A stretch of 64,000 nucleotides of DNA from Tretioscincus oriximinensis (lineage: Eukaryota; Chordata; Lepidosauria; Squamata; Gymnophthalmidae), in assembly GCA_022410635.1 (NCBI GenBank), contig JAJVDF010000298.1, positions 455,295-519,294 on the forward strand. Reading direction: 5' to 3'. The notes beneath the pieces were generated by a model, which saw only the letters and a program-made list of their open reading frames with translations, was not told the origin of the DNA and did no database searches. Positions 1 to 10,290 of the stretch are shown piece after piece; positions within the stretch are counted from its first letter, which is position 1; every line of letters begins with the position of its first letter. The position numbers were made by a program, and so were the translations under genes.

Positions 1-7
1 CGAGTGC

Positions 8-46
8 ACAAATACTTTCCCTTGTCTGTCCTAACTCTTCCCTCTT
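8..46 (-). mobile_element. CR1 fragment at window edge
   Basis: This short stretch matches the antisense CR1 segment seen in better copies at 41095-41140 and 56400-56445 (the 'aatactttcccttgtctgtc' region). It is cut by the window edge and too short to say more. Confidence 0.4.
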
Positions 47-960
47 TTCATCAGCTCTTTCTTGGACAACAAGGCAGCTGGCTTGATTCTTCTCTTACCT
101 ACATCAGAGGAAAGAGCAAATCACTGCAAAACTCCCTTTTCAAACACTCACCTCTCAGATCAGAAGCTGCAATAAAATAGTAGAGCAGACCTCCTGTGTG
201 AGCCTATCTGATGGGAGATATATTTTTTTTTATGAGCATACTTTTGTTAAGCAACTGCTGTGATCTTGCTTACTGAGTCTTGAAATTAAAACATAGGGTG
301 GGGGAAAGATGCCCATGAGCAAACCAGTGGCTGAATTGATGATGATTAGATGGATTACTACCGGAGCCAACAAGTTGCTATTTGTTTGGTTTGCCTGGTG
401 CATTTTTCACAGCATAAAATGGAAGAGAAATGCAGAAAGAGAGATGAAGTGGAGAAAAACCAAACGAAAGAAGTCACTTGAAATCCTGTGGGAATAATCC
501 TGTGGGAATCTGTGCATAAACAAAACAGCATCGCCGTGCGCTTGATGGCGAATTACTGTAGTCATGTTCTTCAGGGTGGTTGCAGTGCCTTGACTAGAGT
601 CCTGGGCAGTGACCCAAATCCCTACAAGCTTTCTATGTGGTTTGGATGTGTTGCCGTTTCTCCGTGTGCTCATTCCATCTTGTGAGGTAGAGGAACTGCC
701 AAAATCTTCCATAAAATGTAATTAAGGGTGAAATTTGTTGAGGTTCCCTCATCATATTTAGATGATTGGTGAAGACACCTCTTTACCTTGGCCTTTGGCT
801 AAGAGAACATTTAGGCACTTGCAAAATGGGGCCTGGTCAGACACATGTTTTTAAACTGTCGTCAGTCCTGAAGAACTGGGATAAAACTAGAAAAATAGGT
901 TAAAAGCACTATGTAGTGGGAGATTTCAAAGAAATAGCCACATTAGTCTGAGTCCAGAAT
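47..960. other. Unassigned AT-rich DNA
   Basis: No repeat family, gene or RNA is recognised. Short ORFs on both strands have no domain-like composition. Around 840-905 there is a degenerate match to the palindromic repeat at 52939-53060 (shared 'gaagaactgg-attaaa' core followed by an aaaagcac segment). Confidence 0.5.
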
Positions 961-1072
961 ATCTAGCAAAGTTTCTTATAGCACCTAGAGATTAACAAGA
1001 AAAAGATAGACAGCATGAACTTTCAAAGACAAGTCTTGCTTCTTTAGAAGTTGAGCTCATGTTACCTACCTA
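961..1072. mobile_element. Degenerate arm of a long-TIR DNA transposon
   Basis: This resembles the left arm of the element at 1091-1346: a 'tagcacctagagattaac' segment followed by a 'catgaactttcaaagac' segment. It is probably half of an older copy of the same family. Confidence 0.45.
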
Positions 1073-1090
1073 CCTTCTTGAAAGTCNAAC

Positions 1091-1346
1091 AAAGGAGCTT
1101 GTAGCACTTCAGAGACTAACAAGAGAAAGTGGCATGAGCTTTCGTAGACCCGTCCACTTCTTCAGATGCCGGGGCCCCTCAAATACATTTACATGTTCTT
1201 CGTTATCGCCTACTTTCAGTTTCCTATAAAAGTCTGTCCCTGACATGGGTCCCTTGACATCTGAAGAAGCAGATGTGTCTACGAAAGCTCACACCACCTA
1301 CCTTTCTCATATTAATCTCTGAAGAGCTACAAGCCCCCCCTTGCTG
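1091..1346. mobile_element. Non-autonomous long-TIR DNA transposon
   Basis: Arms of about 90 bp at 1091-1176 and 1255-1346 are inverted copies of each other. Both carry 'cttgtagc-cttcagaga', then 'gagctttcgtagac', then 'cttcttcagatg'. The 78-bp centre has no coding potential. Sequences of this kind ('gtagcaccttagagactaac ... aagctttcgtgg') are widespread in turtle and other reptile genomes as DNA-transposon remnants; I do not assign a superfamily. No clear target duplication was seen. Confidence 0.6.
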
Positions 1347-1399
1347 GACTTTCTGGTCAAAGACTAACATGCCTATTGCTTGGAAATGTACCACCATCT

Positions 1400-2150
1400 C
1401 GTTAGTCTTAGATGCTATGAGACCATATATGCGACCAGGGCACTTGGTGTATAACTTATGAGCCACCTGAAATCTAATAGAAGTTTGATAGAATTGAATT
1501 TTGCAAAACTTTCATTCTTTTCAAAAATGTTTGGTCTTTTCCCATTCTGTAATCATGGCAGCACTGCACACTTTGATTCACAAGGACATTCAGCTCCAGA
1601 TGCACAAAACACCACTGGCAAATGCGCCTGAGATTGGTTGTGAGGGGCAGAGCTGCCAGGGTCTAGCTGTCAATGCAATTGTTCTGACTTATGTTTTTAC
1701 AGCAATCATTGCACCTTTCTGCTTTGCTGCCTTGTGTGAACTGGCGCTTTGCTCTAAATTATTGGCTCAAAGTGCCAACTGCAGAAAATGACAGATTTCC
1801 CAATTTAGGCATGCAGGAAGCGCCAACTAGACAAAAGGCTACATTTGAAGATTTCTGGCTGCATCAGTGATTAATGCATTCATCACAATCAGTTGTCAGA
1901 AATGTACCTCCTGTAGATGAGTTTTATATTCACAAAGGCATTGATAAGAAATGGCTGCAAAGTGCAAGCATTTACCTGGAGAGGTGGCTGTAATTCATTG
2001 TGCCAGATTGTCTGTGTGGTCTAGAATGTTGAAGTAATGCTACTGGCAAATGTTTAGTGAATTTCTCTTACGAAATGTACAAAACCCTCACTTTTCTTGA
2101 TAGGTCTTTGCATGGATTTTGAAAACGAGAGCACCAAGAGACATTCTAGG
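1400..2150. other. Unassigned DNA
   Basis: No repeat or gene is recognised. A 96-codon ORF at 1501-1791 has no domain-like features and is treated as chance. Confidence 0.4.
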
Positions 2151-2151
2151 G

Positions 2152-2250
2152 CAGGGCCTGGGGAATTTTGGCCCTCTAGATGCTATGTGACTACAATTGC
2201 CATTGTCTGTCATTCAATCATGCCTGCTAGGAAAGGCAGATGTTAAAATC
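2152..2250. repeat. Short dispersed repeat fragment
   Basis: The stretch with 'gggcctggggaattttggc' and 'ctagatgctatgtgactac' resembles the common reptile/mammal MITE-like motif 'ggccctccagatgtt-ggactacaattcccat'. Only about half of such an element is present. Confidence 0.35.
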
Positions 2251-2367
2251 CCATCTGGAAGACTTTGTTGTCTGAAAAGTCCTAGGCTATGTCTGAATAG
2301 ACCAGCAACCCTTGAAAGGCACGGCATCTGGTTATATATTGATCAGCAAGGAAGCACGAACTGTCAA

Positions 2368-2451
2368 GCACGACCTGGTGAATGCAGCCAGAACCTATCT
2401 AGTTCTGCACTCTGGCTCACACAGTGGCCCACCAATTGCACTTGGGCATTA
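2368..2451 (-). mobile_element. CR1 3' part, split by a SINE
   Basis: This is the antisense CR1 3' region ('cctatctagttctgcactc', then 'cacagtggcccaccaattgc'). The copy stops at the SINE starting near 2452 and resumes at about 2748, so this is the left half of an interrupted CR1 insertion. Confidence 0.75.
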
Positions 2452-2740
2452 TGAAGAGGAAGAAGAACTGGGTTCTTATAGCCCACTTTTCTCACCTTTC
2501 AAAAGGACTCAAAGCAGCTTACAAGGGTATTTTNCCCGAAGGCTTACATTCTATCTTCCCCATCAGGCTGTGGTGGTTCCCATGCATCTACTTGCAGTCA
2601 GTTGCAATTTCTTGCAATTCTCGCTTTTGAATAGCTGGATTGGCTAGAACTACAGGCTAGTGGAAGGCGCTCANCCCTCCCCCCATCTCCCAGGTGAGAG
2701 ACGATTTCCTAAGCGATTGAGCCATTTGTTCCTACGCTGA
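2452..2740 (-). mobile_element. SINE-A (tRNA-derived), inserted in CR1
   Basis: A full-length-like antisense SINE-A of about 290 bp. On the plus strand it begins with the purine-rich complement of the TTC tail and the tail motif 'cttatagcccacttttctc', continues with the conserved body (about 2560-2640), and ends in the tRNA-like head complement 'gcgattgagccatt' (A-box region). The CR1 on both sides matches one continuous element, so the SINE is the younger insertion. A clean target duplication could not be delimited. Confidence 0.8.
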
Positions 2741-2747
2741 GCCATTC

Positions 2748-2850
2748 AAAACAGAAGAGGGCGAAATCTTCACCTGTTCTTGATTCTCTGCAAATGCTAT
2801 TTCAGGAATACTGCTGTATTCTGCTCCAAATGGAAGACCATTTTTTTCGT
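2748..2850 (-). mobile_element. CR1, right part of the split copy
   Basis: This continues the CR1 sequence interrupted at 2451: 'aacagaagagggcgaaatc', then 'tctgcaaatgctatttcagg', then decay. It corresponds to the segment just 5' of the piece at 2368-2451 in other copies. Confidence 0.7.
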
Positions 2851-3039
2851 GAACTCAAACATATTTTCCAACAGTAGACTGTCTCAGCACTCATGTTCAG
2901 ATAGCATTGAGTATTTGAGCTGCATAGAACGCAGTACCATTTGACCAAGTTCTCATAAGTGGCATTGGAAGGATTCTACTTCTGATCACACCACAAAAAA
3001 CAAAATGGCGACAGACATGCAGGTCAGTCAACACCAATG

Positions 3040-3215
3040 TCTTGTGCTCATCTCCCTTTCTGCACAAATGCCAAAACGAGTTGGGTGCCTCCTCCAGAAA
3101 GCACACTTTACCTTGCCTGGTGTGCCTTGTATCCTTCCCCAGCTCCTTTCAGTACAAGCACCAAAAGAAGCCAGGCACCTTCTCCAGAAAGCACACTTGA
3201 GTCTCCTCTGTTCAG
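3040..3215. repeat. Two-unit 90-bp tandem duplication
   Basis: The segment containing 'ctccagaaagcacactt' occurs at about 3092-3108 and again at 3182-3198, spaced exactly 90 bp. Flanking sequence also aligns ('gccaaaacgag' versus 'accaaaagaag'). It keeps reading frame on the plus strand, but no domain supports a gene. Confidence 0.55.
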
Positions 3216-3299
3216 TAGAAATGCTGAACAGAGCCAGCCTCCTTCTCCCTGTCTCCTCTGCTAGCAGCTAGCTGCATAGTGCACTGGCAGTGGGCCTAA

Positions 3300-4980
3300 T
3301 TCCTCTAATTTAAAATAAATTTCTTCAGGTATTGGATGGGGTATAAGTACACAAATAAATAAGATTTAAATAGCTCATTTGGTGGGGGGCCTAGATATAA
3401 CTCAGAAAAAGTTTCAGTGCAGAACCATATTATGTGGCATAGACAACTGGTGATGGCTCACTAAATGTGATATCTAGGAGAGGGAAGCATCTTAGATGCC
3501 CAAGTGTAGTGAGCAAAACCAAAGCAATACTTTGCCCACTGANAGAACTCTGTGGTCCAGTGAAATGGCTATTGGTGGCTTGAGTGTATCATGTGCCTTG
3601 ACAAGCATAGCTGATTTTTTTTTGTCTAGGATCTTTTCAGAAACCAATGGAAGAAGCCATGGAAGCCTAATATGGAATGTCAGCAGTGCAAGAACTGCAA
3701 AAGCATGTGTATCCTAGTTCATTGGAACCCTCATCAGCCACCCAGATGTGTGATCAGTGGACCTCCATCTGACCTTACGGTGACCTTAAAGGCTCATGTA
3801 GATCTTTTCACATGAACCATATTCATTTACAGTATTTATTCATTTGCACTTTTTACCCACTTTGCACCCCAAAAATCTAAGAATGGCTACAGCAGAGGGN
3901 AAGAAACAACCTAGAATGAAAATGAATCCACTAAAAACAGAAAAAGATATTGAAAGTGTCAAAGCTGTTTCCTCAGCCAGAGTAAATTAAAGACAGAATA
4001 AAGACAAAATACAATAATGCGATAATATACTTGAAGGATAAATTCCGTCACAAATGGGTATTTCTTCACAAATGAATGTTTGACGCTAACATCTGAGTTA
4101 ATTTTCAATCCTATTTGCTTCAGCCCAGTTGGTCAATATATTTTAATGATGTTTTATGCCTCCAAATGTTCAAAACATAAAAAATAAACATTCTTCTCTT
4201 TATGAGGCTCATTTGCTTGGTTTGTGAAAAACAGGGAAGAAAGATGCCCACATCCCAAGCAACTGCCTAATGCGGCACTTAAGGTCTGGGGGAAATGTTT
4301 TCTTTGAATCCTTTCAAGCATTCGTTTAAGTAAGATTTCCATTTGTGTCACACTTGAGTTGACGGGGAGAGAGAGAGAGCAAGCGAACAGCCATTTGCTG
4401 GTTATTCATTCGTCTATAAAAGGAATAACAATAACAAAGGTGGATATTCACTCATTCAGAGGGCACAATGAATCAGAATAAGTGGAGAGGAGAATTTACA
4501 TACCTACTCTTTCTTTTCCGTTTTTTTTTTCCCATTTCAGAAATCGTTTCAGATGTATCCTTGTTAGGGATGATCTCAAACACAATTTTCACATTCGGTT
4601 TGCTGTTGAACCGAAATCCTGTTCCTTTGGTTTGAAAGTGAAAAAAATCCCTTGCATAACTGGTTGCTTGTGTTTGAACACAATGATAAATGCATGGTTT
4701 TCCAGTGAAGAAAATACTGCTGAGGGTGCTTCTGTTTGTTTTGAACACGAACACGCGGGTAACCAATATTTGTTTTGTTGTGAACTCATTTGGATAAAAA
4801 GGTTTTGTTCACATTTGCATACATGAACTGAACTTTAGACATCTGTAGCACAAACAACATAATTTAGGGGGAAATAAAGAAAAATAAAAACATCTGGAAG
4901 ATAATGTTTCATTTTGGCTGAATGTTTTATTTTTGACTAATAATCAGGCTGAATAAAGAAAAAAAATTCTCTACTATTAC
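3300..4980. other. Unassigned DNA
   Basis: No transposon or gene is recognised. There is a short (GA)n near 4366-4378. ORFs at 4482-4826 and on the opposite strand overlap each other and look like chance frames. Confidence 0.4.
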
Positions 4981-4984
4981 ACTA

Positions 4985-5110
4985 CACTAGGGTTAAGGGG
5001 CAGAAGAGTTTGGATGGAGAAGGGAAANAATTGTTTTACCCAGGAGGTAAATTTACTGCCAGAAGAGATGGTGGTAGTTAGAAGCCTGAAGAGGGATAAG
5101 ATAGCTTTGT
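4985..5110 (+). mobile_element. CR1 ORF2 C-terminal region fragment
   Basis: Sense CR1: 'ttttacccaggaggtaaat', then 'gccagaagagatggtggtag', then the 'agaagcctgaa-agggata' stretch. This is the sense counterpart of the antisense copies at 41040-41110 and 56340-56410. It encodes a degraded version of the usual CR1 C-terminus. Confidence 0.7.
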
Positions 5111-5152
5111 GATGGATGTCTTGATAAAAAAGTATTTTTTTTACCCAGAAGG

Positions 5153-5444
5153 CTAGAAGAAGAACTGGGTTCTTATAACCCGCTTTTCTCACCTTTCAAA
5201 GGGACTTACAAGGGTATTTTGCCTGAAGGTTCACATTCTATCTTCCCCACCAGGCTGCAGTGGTTCCCATGTATCTACTTGCAGTCAGTTGCAATTTCTT
5301 ACAATTCATGCTTTCGAATAGCTGGGTTGGCTAGAGCTACAGGGTNGTGGAAGGTGCTCACCCCTCCCCACGTCCGACACAGGGCTTCAAAGCCCCATCT
5401 CCCAGATGAGAGACGGATTCCTTAGCGACTGAGCTATCCATGCC
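5153..5444 (-). mobile_element. SINE-A copy
   Basis: Antisense tRNA-derived SINE with tail complement 'gaagaagaactgggttctta', the body ('ccaccaggctgcagtggttc', 'gcagtcagttgcaatttctt'), the 'gtccgacacagggcttcaaa' B-box side and the head 'gcgactgagctatcc'. It lies between a CR1 fragment and another SINE. Confidence 0.85.
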
Positions 5445-5447
5445 TAT

Positions 5448-5655
5448 ATTAGTCAGTGTTCACAAGCTCAGTGGCAAAGTGAGATTGCAGCCTGGAGAGC
5501 AGCAGGTTGCCAATTTGATCCCCAGCCACTATCTAGAAGTAAGTGATGGCAACTATTTCTGTATCCTTACNAGGAAAACTGCACAGAGGTGCCACACAGT
5601 CAACCAGGAGTCAGCTATAATTCACTGGTGTCTAACAACAGCAATAAATATTCNA
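5448..5655 (+). mobile_element. tRNA-derived SINE of a third type (Sauria/BovB-tailed-like)
   Basis: A tRNA-like promoter is visible: A-box-like 'aagctcagtggcaaag' and B-box-like 'aatttgatccccagcc'. The distal part 'gaggtgccacacagtcaacc ... ctggtgtctaacaacagc' resembles the degraded 'ggtcgccatgagtcg-actcgacggcaac' tail of SINEs that use BovB LINEs. The family name is an inference. Confidence 0.5.
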
Positions 5656-5659
5656 AATG

Positions 5660-6520
5660 GCACCTTTATTGGACCATGAATGAGCCATATGCTTTGAAGT
5701 GTTTGATGACCCTCCTGGCCACCAACATTTCAGTCAGGAACGGAAGTTATTTGTTTCAACCAAGGTTGGGCAACATACATATGTATATATTGCTCTTCGC
5801 AAACTGTAGCACAAATTGCTCCGTGCCCCAAACTCTTCAAGTACATTGGAAGGTATGTCAGGAAAGTCCTGTTCAAATCTGGGAAGGATACCAGTTCTTC
5901 TTAACAGATGGTTACACTGGGAAGAAAAATATGTGTTCACACTGAGGTGATACAGTTCAGTTATTATCTCTGAAGCTTGAAGACGTTCAAGGCCTAGGAT
6001 TGAGAGAAGGATGTTTCCTGGTGGGTAGAGGGCTTGGGAAAGGGCCCTTCGATGTCAGGAACTGGTTTTGCTGAAAACAGGACTTTACAGCCTTTGTACA
6101 GGAAGAAGATGGTCTATTGCATCTCATGAACACTTTTTACACATAAACCCATTGTGCTGCTGTTGTTACATTCCTGTTATATGGTGACCGTGGAGAAACG
6201 AACTCTTTGGAGGAAATAAAATTTGTGATTCTTATTGGTAGATAAATAACAGTGTGAGAATAGGGATTTGAGTGCCCATAGTTGTATTTGGGACTGGAAA
6301 ACCAGACAAGCTATGTAAAGCCTCTTTGAATTCTATGGTTTTGCATATCATAACAGAAGAAAAAAGCACCTGGTCTTACAGTTAGGTAAACATAACCTCA
6401 GATGAACAACATCACATGACAAAGTGATGTCTCCTCAATGTCAAAGTGACTAATCCCCCTGGGATCCTAATTGTTTCTTGCGCCTGCACAACGATACTAC
6501 AGCTTTCTATTTCTGCCTTT
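5660..6520. other. Unassigned DNA
   Basis: No gene or repeat is recognised. A 118-codon ORF at 5589-5945 runs out of the preceding SINE and has no conserved features. Confidence 0.4.
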
Positions 6521-6523
6521 ATG

Positions 6524-6960
6524 AATCATAGAATCAGAGTATTGTAGAGTTGAGACTTCCAGCATTCTTGGATCTAACTCCTGGTCAATGCAGGATTCAC
6601 GAAACCATCCCAGACAGTTGGCTACCCAGCCACTCTTTGAAGACTTCCAGCAAAGGATAAATCACCACCTCCTGTGGCAACTTATTCCACTGGTTTATCA
6701 GCCTTACTGTCAGAAGAAAGGGGGATTTTTTTGTGATATCTAATTTGTGCCTCCTTCCTTCCAATTTCATCCCAATGTTTCTAGTCATTCCATATGCCAA
6801 TGAGAACAAAGTTGGTCCCTCTGCACTGTGACAGCCTTTGGGTATTGATAGATAGCTATTGGGGCTACTCTCAGTCTTCTCTTTTGCAGACTAAGCATCA
6901 CTAGATCCTTTGGAGTATGGTTTCTTGAGCATTCACCATCCATATAACTCTTGTAATTTG
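6524..6960 (-). mobile_element. CR1, TATGATTC-octamer lineage
   Basis: Antisense CR1 beginning with its terminal octamer remnant ('gaatcatagaatca'), followed by the 3' UTR and ORF2 C-terminus. The minus-strand frame at 6597-6809 reads a degraded CR1 ending with residues like NQWNKLPQEVV and LEVFKEWL, typical of the CR1 ORF2 C-terminus. It is 5'-truncated, as most CR1 copies are. Confidence 0.85.
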
Positions 6961-7738
6961 CACCCTTATATGGGATATTGCACTAATCTCCTCCTTCTGC
7001 CCTACAATCCTTCCTTTAATGCTGGAAATACAATGCTGGGGTACACTGGAACCATTGAATTCTCCCTTTCCCAGCCATCCCATTGCACTAGCATTACACA
7101 CAGCCTTATCTGTTCTGCAAAGCTTGTAGCTAAGTTCTGTTTCTCATGGGGCAAAATTTGATTCTGATGCCCCCCATGCATTTTGATTCCCCTCTCAGCT
7201 TGTGTCTTGAGGGTTTATTGACACCCCCATCCCCATTTGCAGCCTCTATAAAAGTTCCTGCCCAAAATCTTCAAAGCTCTTTCCAACTTACTTACATGCT
7301 GATAAATAGAGGGAGCCACCTTTCACTGTGACGCATCTTTTGCAAAGCTTTTTCTTTGTCTTAGCCAATAATCTCAGGGCCCAGCCACAGATTTATTCTT
7401 TAGAGAGATGCTTCAGCTGAAGGATATCTAAGATAGTGGTTTCAAGCTGCATCCACACACTTGACTATGCTGTGCATTTTCAGGGGGTAGCAGGCTACAC
7501 TCTATCGCCCCTTCACACTTACCTAGGATGTTGTGCAGAGCTGCAACGGTGATTGATCCTGGAGGCAGAGCAGCACCTGGACAGCAACATCCAGAAATCC
7601 CTTGTTGCACTCATGTGGNCTGGGCAGCCACTGCCNGTGAGTTCAGCCGATTGGCTGCTGGGCCCATGCTCTTGTAGGTCTTTGCACCCTGCAGTCATAA
7701 GGCCTACTATGTGAGCCACACAGTGCAGTGAGAATGAT
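6961..7738. other. Unassigned DNA
   Basis: No gene, RNA or known repeat is recognised in this stretch. Confidence 0.4.
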
Positions 7739-8127
7739 TAAAAACATAAAGAGGAGCCCTGTTGAATCAGGCCAGAACTCATCTAGTCCAGCATTCTGTC
7801 TCACCTAGTGGCCCACCAATTGCACCTGGGCAGCCTCAAGCAGAAGAAGGCAAAACATTCATCTGTTCCCCACTGCCTGCAAACGATATTTCAGGAATCC
7901 TGCTTGTTGCTCCATCCNGGAGGCAGCATCCAAAGATCCATCCTAATAGTTATTTATATCCTTGGTATCCATGAACATGTCTAATCCTTTCTTAAAGCCA
8001 CCCCGGCAGCCAGCTACCAACCCCTGTTTTGGAAGATAAATTCCACAATCAATGACCCTCTGGGTGAAACAAAATACTTTCCTTTCTTTGTCCTAACTCA
8101 GTTTCAAGGAATGCCCACTAGTCCTAG
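7739..8127 (-). mobile_element. CR1, TTATGTTC-octamer lineage, interrupted
   Basis: Antisense CR1 starting at an octamer remnant ('aaaacataaagaggagcc') and running through the 3' region and the end of ORF2 ('ccctctgggtgaaacaaaat'). It stops at 'agtcctag' (8120-8127), and the same CR1 resumes at 8630 after the same eight bases. Confidence 0.85.
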
Positions 8128-8336
8128 AACCATAGAGTTGAAGGGACCTCCAGGGCCATCGAGTCCAACCCCCTGCTCAATGCAGGATTCACTAAACCAT
8201 CCCAGACAGATGACTGTCCAGCCTCTGTTTAGAGACTTCCAGCAAAGATGAACTCACCACCTCTTGTGGCAAACTGTTCCACTGGTTTATCACCCTGACT
8301 GGTAGAAAGATTTTTCTGATATCTAATCTGATATCG
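8128..8336 (-). mobile_element. CR1, TATGATTC lineage, inserted in the older CR1
   Basis: Antisense 3' portion ('catagagttgaagggacctc', 'ccaaccccctgctcaatgc', 'ctcttgtggcaaactgttcc'). It lacks a long octamer tail. At about 8331-8336 it abuts an L2 fragment in the opposite orientation. The two together are bounded by the direct repeat 'agtcctag'. Confidence 0.8.
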
Positions 8337-8605
8337 GCTCCCTCCGGAGATTTGTACCGCCTCTACACTTCTTGCCTTTCGGAAATCCCTTAAAACCTAT
8401 CTTTGCCGGCAAGCTTGGGATTAAATTATCGGGATACTGAATTTGGAAGAATCTATGTATGGGATGAATGACATGTGGGTTCTTTTAATATTAAGGGTTT
8501 TTTAATTTGGATTCAGGATATTCTGCTATTGTTTTATATATGTTGTAAGCCGCTCTGGGTCTCTGAAGAGGGGCGGCATATAAGTCCAAATAATTTTTAA
8601 AAAAT
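8337..8605 (+). mobile_element. L2-clade LINE 3' end
   Basis: The sense strand encodes the last residues of an RT ORF (8350-8426, ending LAFRKSLKTYLCRQAWD and a stop), then a 3' UTR and the terminal motif 'tgtaagccgctctggg' (8544-8559) with a 'ggggcggcatataag' end. This tail is closely similar to the ends of SINE-A and SINE-B. Confidence 0.75.
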
Positions 8606-8629
8606 AAGTCCAAGCAATTTCAATACTGC

Positions 8630-8697
8630 AGTCCTAGTATTGTGTGATAGAGAAAATAATTTTTTCTCTATTCACTTTATCCATCCCTGGATAAGGT
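8630..8697 (-). mobile_element. CR1, resumption of the interrupted copy
   Basis: 'gtcctagtattgtgtgatag' followed by 'attttttctctattcacttt' continues the CR1 cut at 8127. The repeated 'agtcctag' at 8120-8127 and 8630-8637 is the likely target-site duplication of the insert. Confidence 0.8.
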
Positions 8698-8699
8698 TC

Positions 8700-9570
8700 C
8701 CTGGAAGGTTCTGCTGCAAGAATGGACAATGTGCACTCTAAGAAACTGCGGAGCAATAGGGAATGTAATTCCCATCCACGTAAGTTGCTTTGTGGATGCA
8801 GCTTCATCCTACCTTCATTGAACAAAAGGGGGCCTGGTATCTATTTCCCAAGCATCTCAATATCTGCACAGATGGGAAGGAGGGTGGTCTGCAGCCCTGG
8901 CACCTGCCTTGGTAAAAGGAAGCTGGTGGCATCTGGAGAGGGAGACAGCAGAGTCCAGTCTGGATGAAGACAGTATTCAGCCTGTGTGAAAGTGGAGCCA
9001 TTTCATGTAACTCCAAGTGCGGCAGGGAAATTGGATGGTGATGGGAATAAATCAGAGCATGCAGATTTTTTATGTATTGGTTTGACATCTTGGGTGATGA
9101 ATGTGCACTATACCAAAGCACATAAACATTTTATTTTGGGAGGGCGGTGTAAAGTTTTTCATGACTGGAATATCAGCTAGGAAGCTTTCATTCTGACGGG
9201 CTGTGATTAACGTCTCTCTAGCACTGTCCTTCCCCTCTTTTGCTCCTAAACCCTCAACATACAGCTGAAATGGAAAGACTCTTTTCTTTTCTCTATGTTT
9301 TNTGTCCAAAAACTGAAGTTGACTCACTGGAAAAGACTCTGATGGTGAGAAAGACGGAAGGCAAAGGGAGAAAGGGAATGACTGAAAATGAGTTAGATAG
9401 ATGCTCTCATGGAAGGCAGGAAATGTGGGTTTGCCTGGGGTTTGGGAAGTAGTATCAGACAGAGGAACATGGCATACAGTGAGCCATGGATTTGGGCACG
9501 AANGGACGACTGAACAAATGCTTTCTATTGAATCTTAAGCTGCAGCCAGATATCACTTACTTATTCCACC
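8700..9570. other. Unassigned DNA
   Basis: No gene or repeat is recognised. Overlapping ORFs on both strands (8722-8967, 8804-9121, 9070-9327) have no conserved features. Confidence 0.4.
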
Positions 9571-9574
9571 ACTA

Positions 9575-10050
9575 ATGGAATTAGCCCATTGCGATACAGT
9601 AATGCAATGAGCTCTAGTCCCTCCTCTCCCTTGCTCACACCCATGNCTCCACCATTCACTCACTCCCTTGTCCCCTCCCATTACCTTTTCGACTTGCTGT
9701 TTCTTTGTTTTGTTCCTTCTTTCTTTCTGTTTTCCTTTTCTTTTTTCATTCCTTCATCCTTTTCTTCTTTATTTTTAATTTCTTTAACTGTCTTCCATCC
9801 CGTCTATCTCTTATCCATTCTTTCCTTTGTTCTTTCTTCCATTCTTTCCCTTCCCTCCAAGTACTGGTCCCAGTACTGAACCCTGGGGTAGTCCACTTTT
9901 CACATATTTCCATGCAGGGAACTGTCCATTTATCACTTCTGTCTTATTTCTTTTAGCCAGTTTCCAACTCAGACTCTGGTCTCTGGAGGCAGCCAAAGTT
10001 CCGAGCCCTGTCATTGGTCACTGTACTTTGGAATGTTGGACTCTCCCACA
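9575..10050 (-). mobile_element. Composite LINE-derived repeat: RT piece, polypurine tract, terminal hairpin (copy 1)
   Basis: On the minus strand this reads an RT fragment around the fourth conserved block (SGLPQGSVLGPVL at about 9850-9920) with typical CR1/L2 context upstream. It continues into a purine-rich tract of about 200 bp (9665-9865) and ends at a stem-loop 'agctcattgc ... gcaatgggct' (9587-9618), then 'aattcca'. Copy 2 at 46405-46870 has the same order of parts, so the joined structure itself was dispersed. Confidence 0.65.
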
Positions 10051-10137
10051 CNCCTTTCATTGCTAATGATACTTGGTTATTCCAGAAGAAATAACTCTCT
10101 GGGCTCTATACTATCCTATAATAGAGGACTTCATGGG

Positions 10138-10290
10138 GTTTATAATAAAAACATAAAATCAACATATTAAAACAACAGTATTTGAAAATAGAGAAGGGAG
10201 AGCAGTTTTGTTTATTCAAAGGCCAGGTTAAATAATTCCCTTTCCCATCCAAAAGAAATATTGGGGTGAGTCTACCATTAGGCAAGGCCA
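10138..10290 (-). mobile_element. L2 3' UTR fragment
   Basis: Antisense L2: 'aaacaacagtatttgaaaat', 'gggagagcagttttg', 'ttcaaaggccaggttaaa'. It aligns with the better copies at 33950-34050 and 51870-51960. Confidence 0.7.

Noticed and set aside
4482..4826. 114-codon ORF with overlapping opposite-strand ORF
   Set aside because: Both frames span the same AT-rich bases; no conserved features support either.
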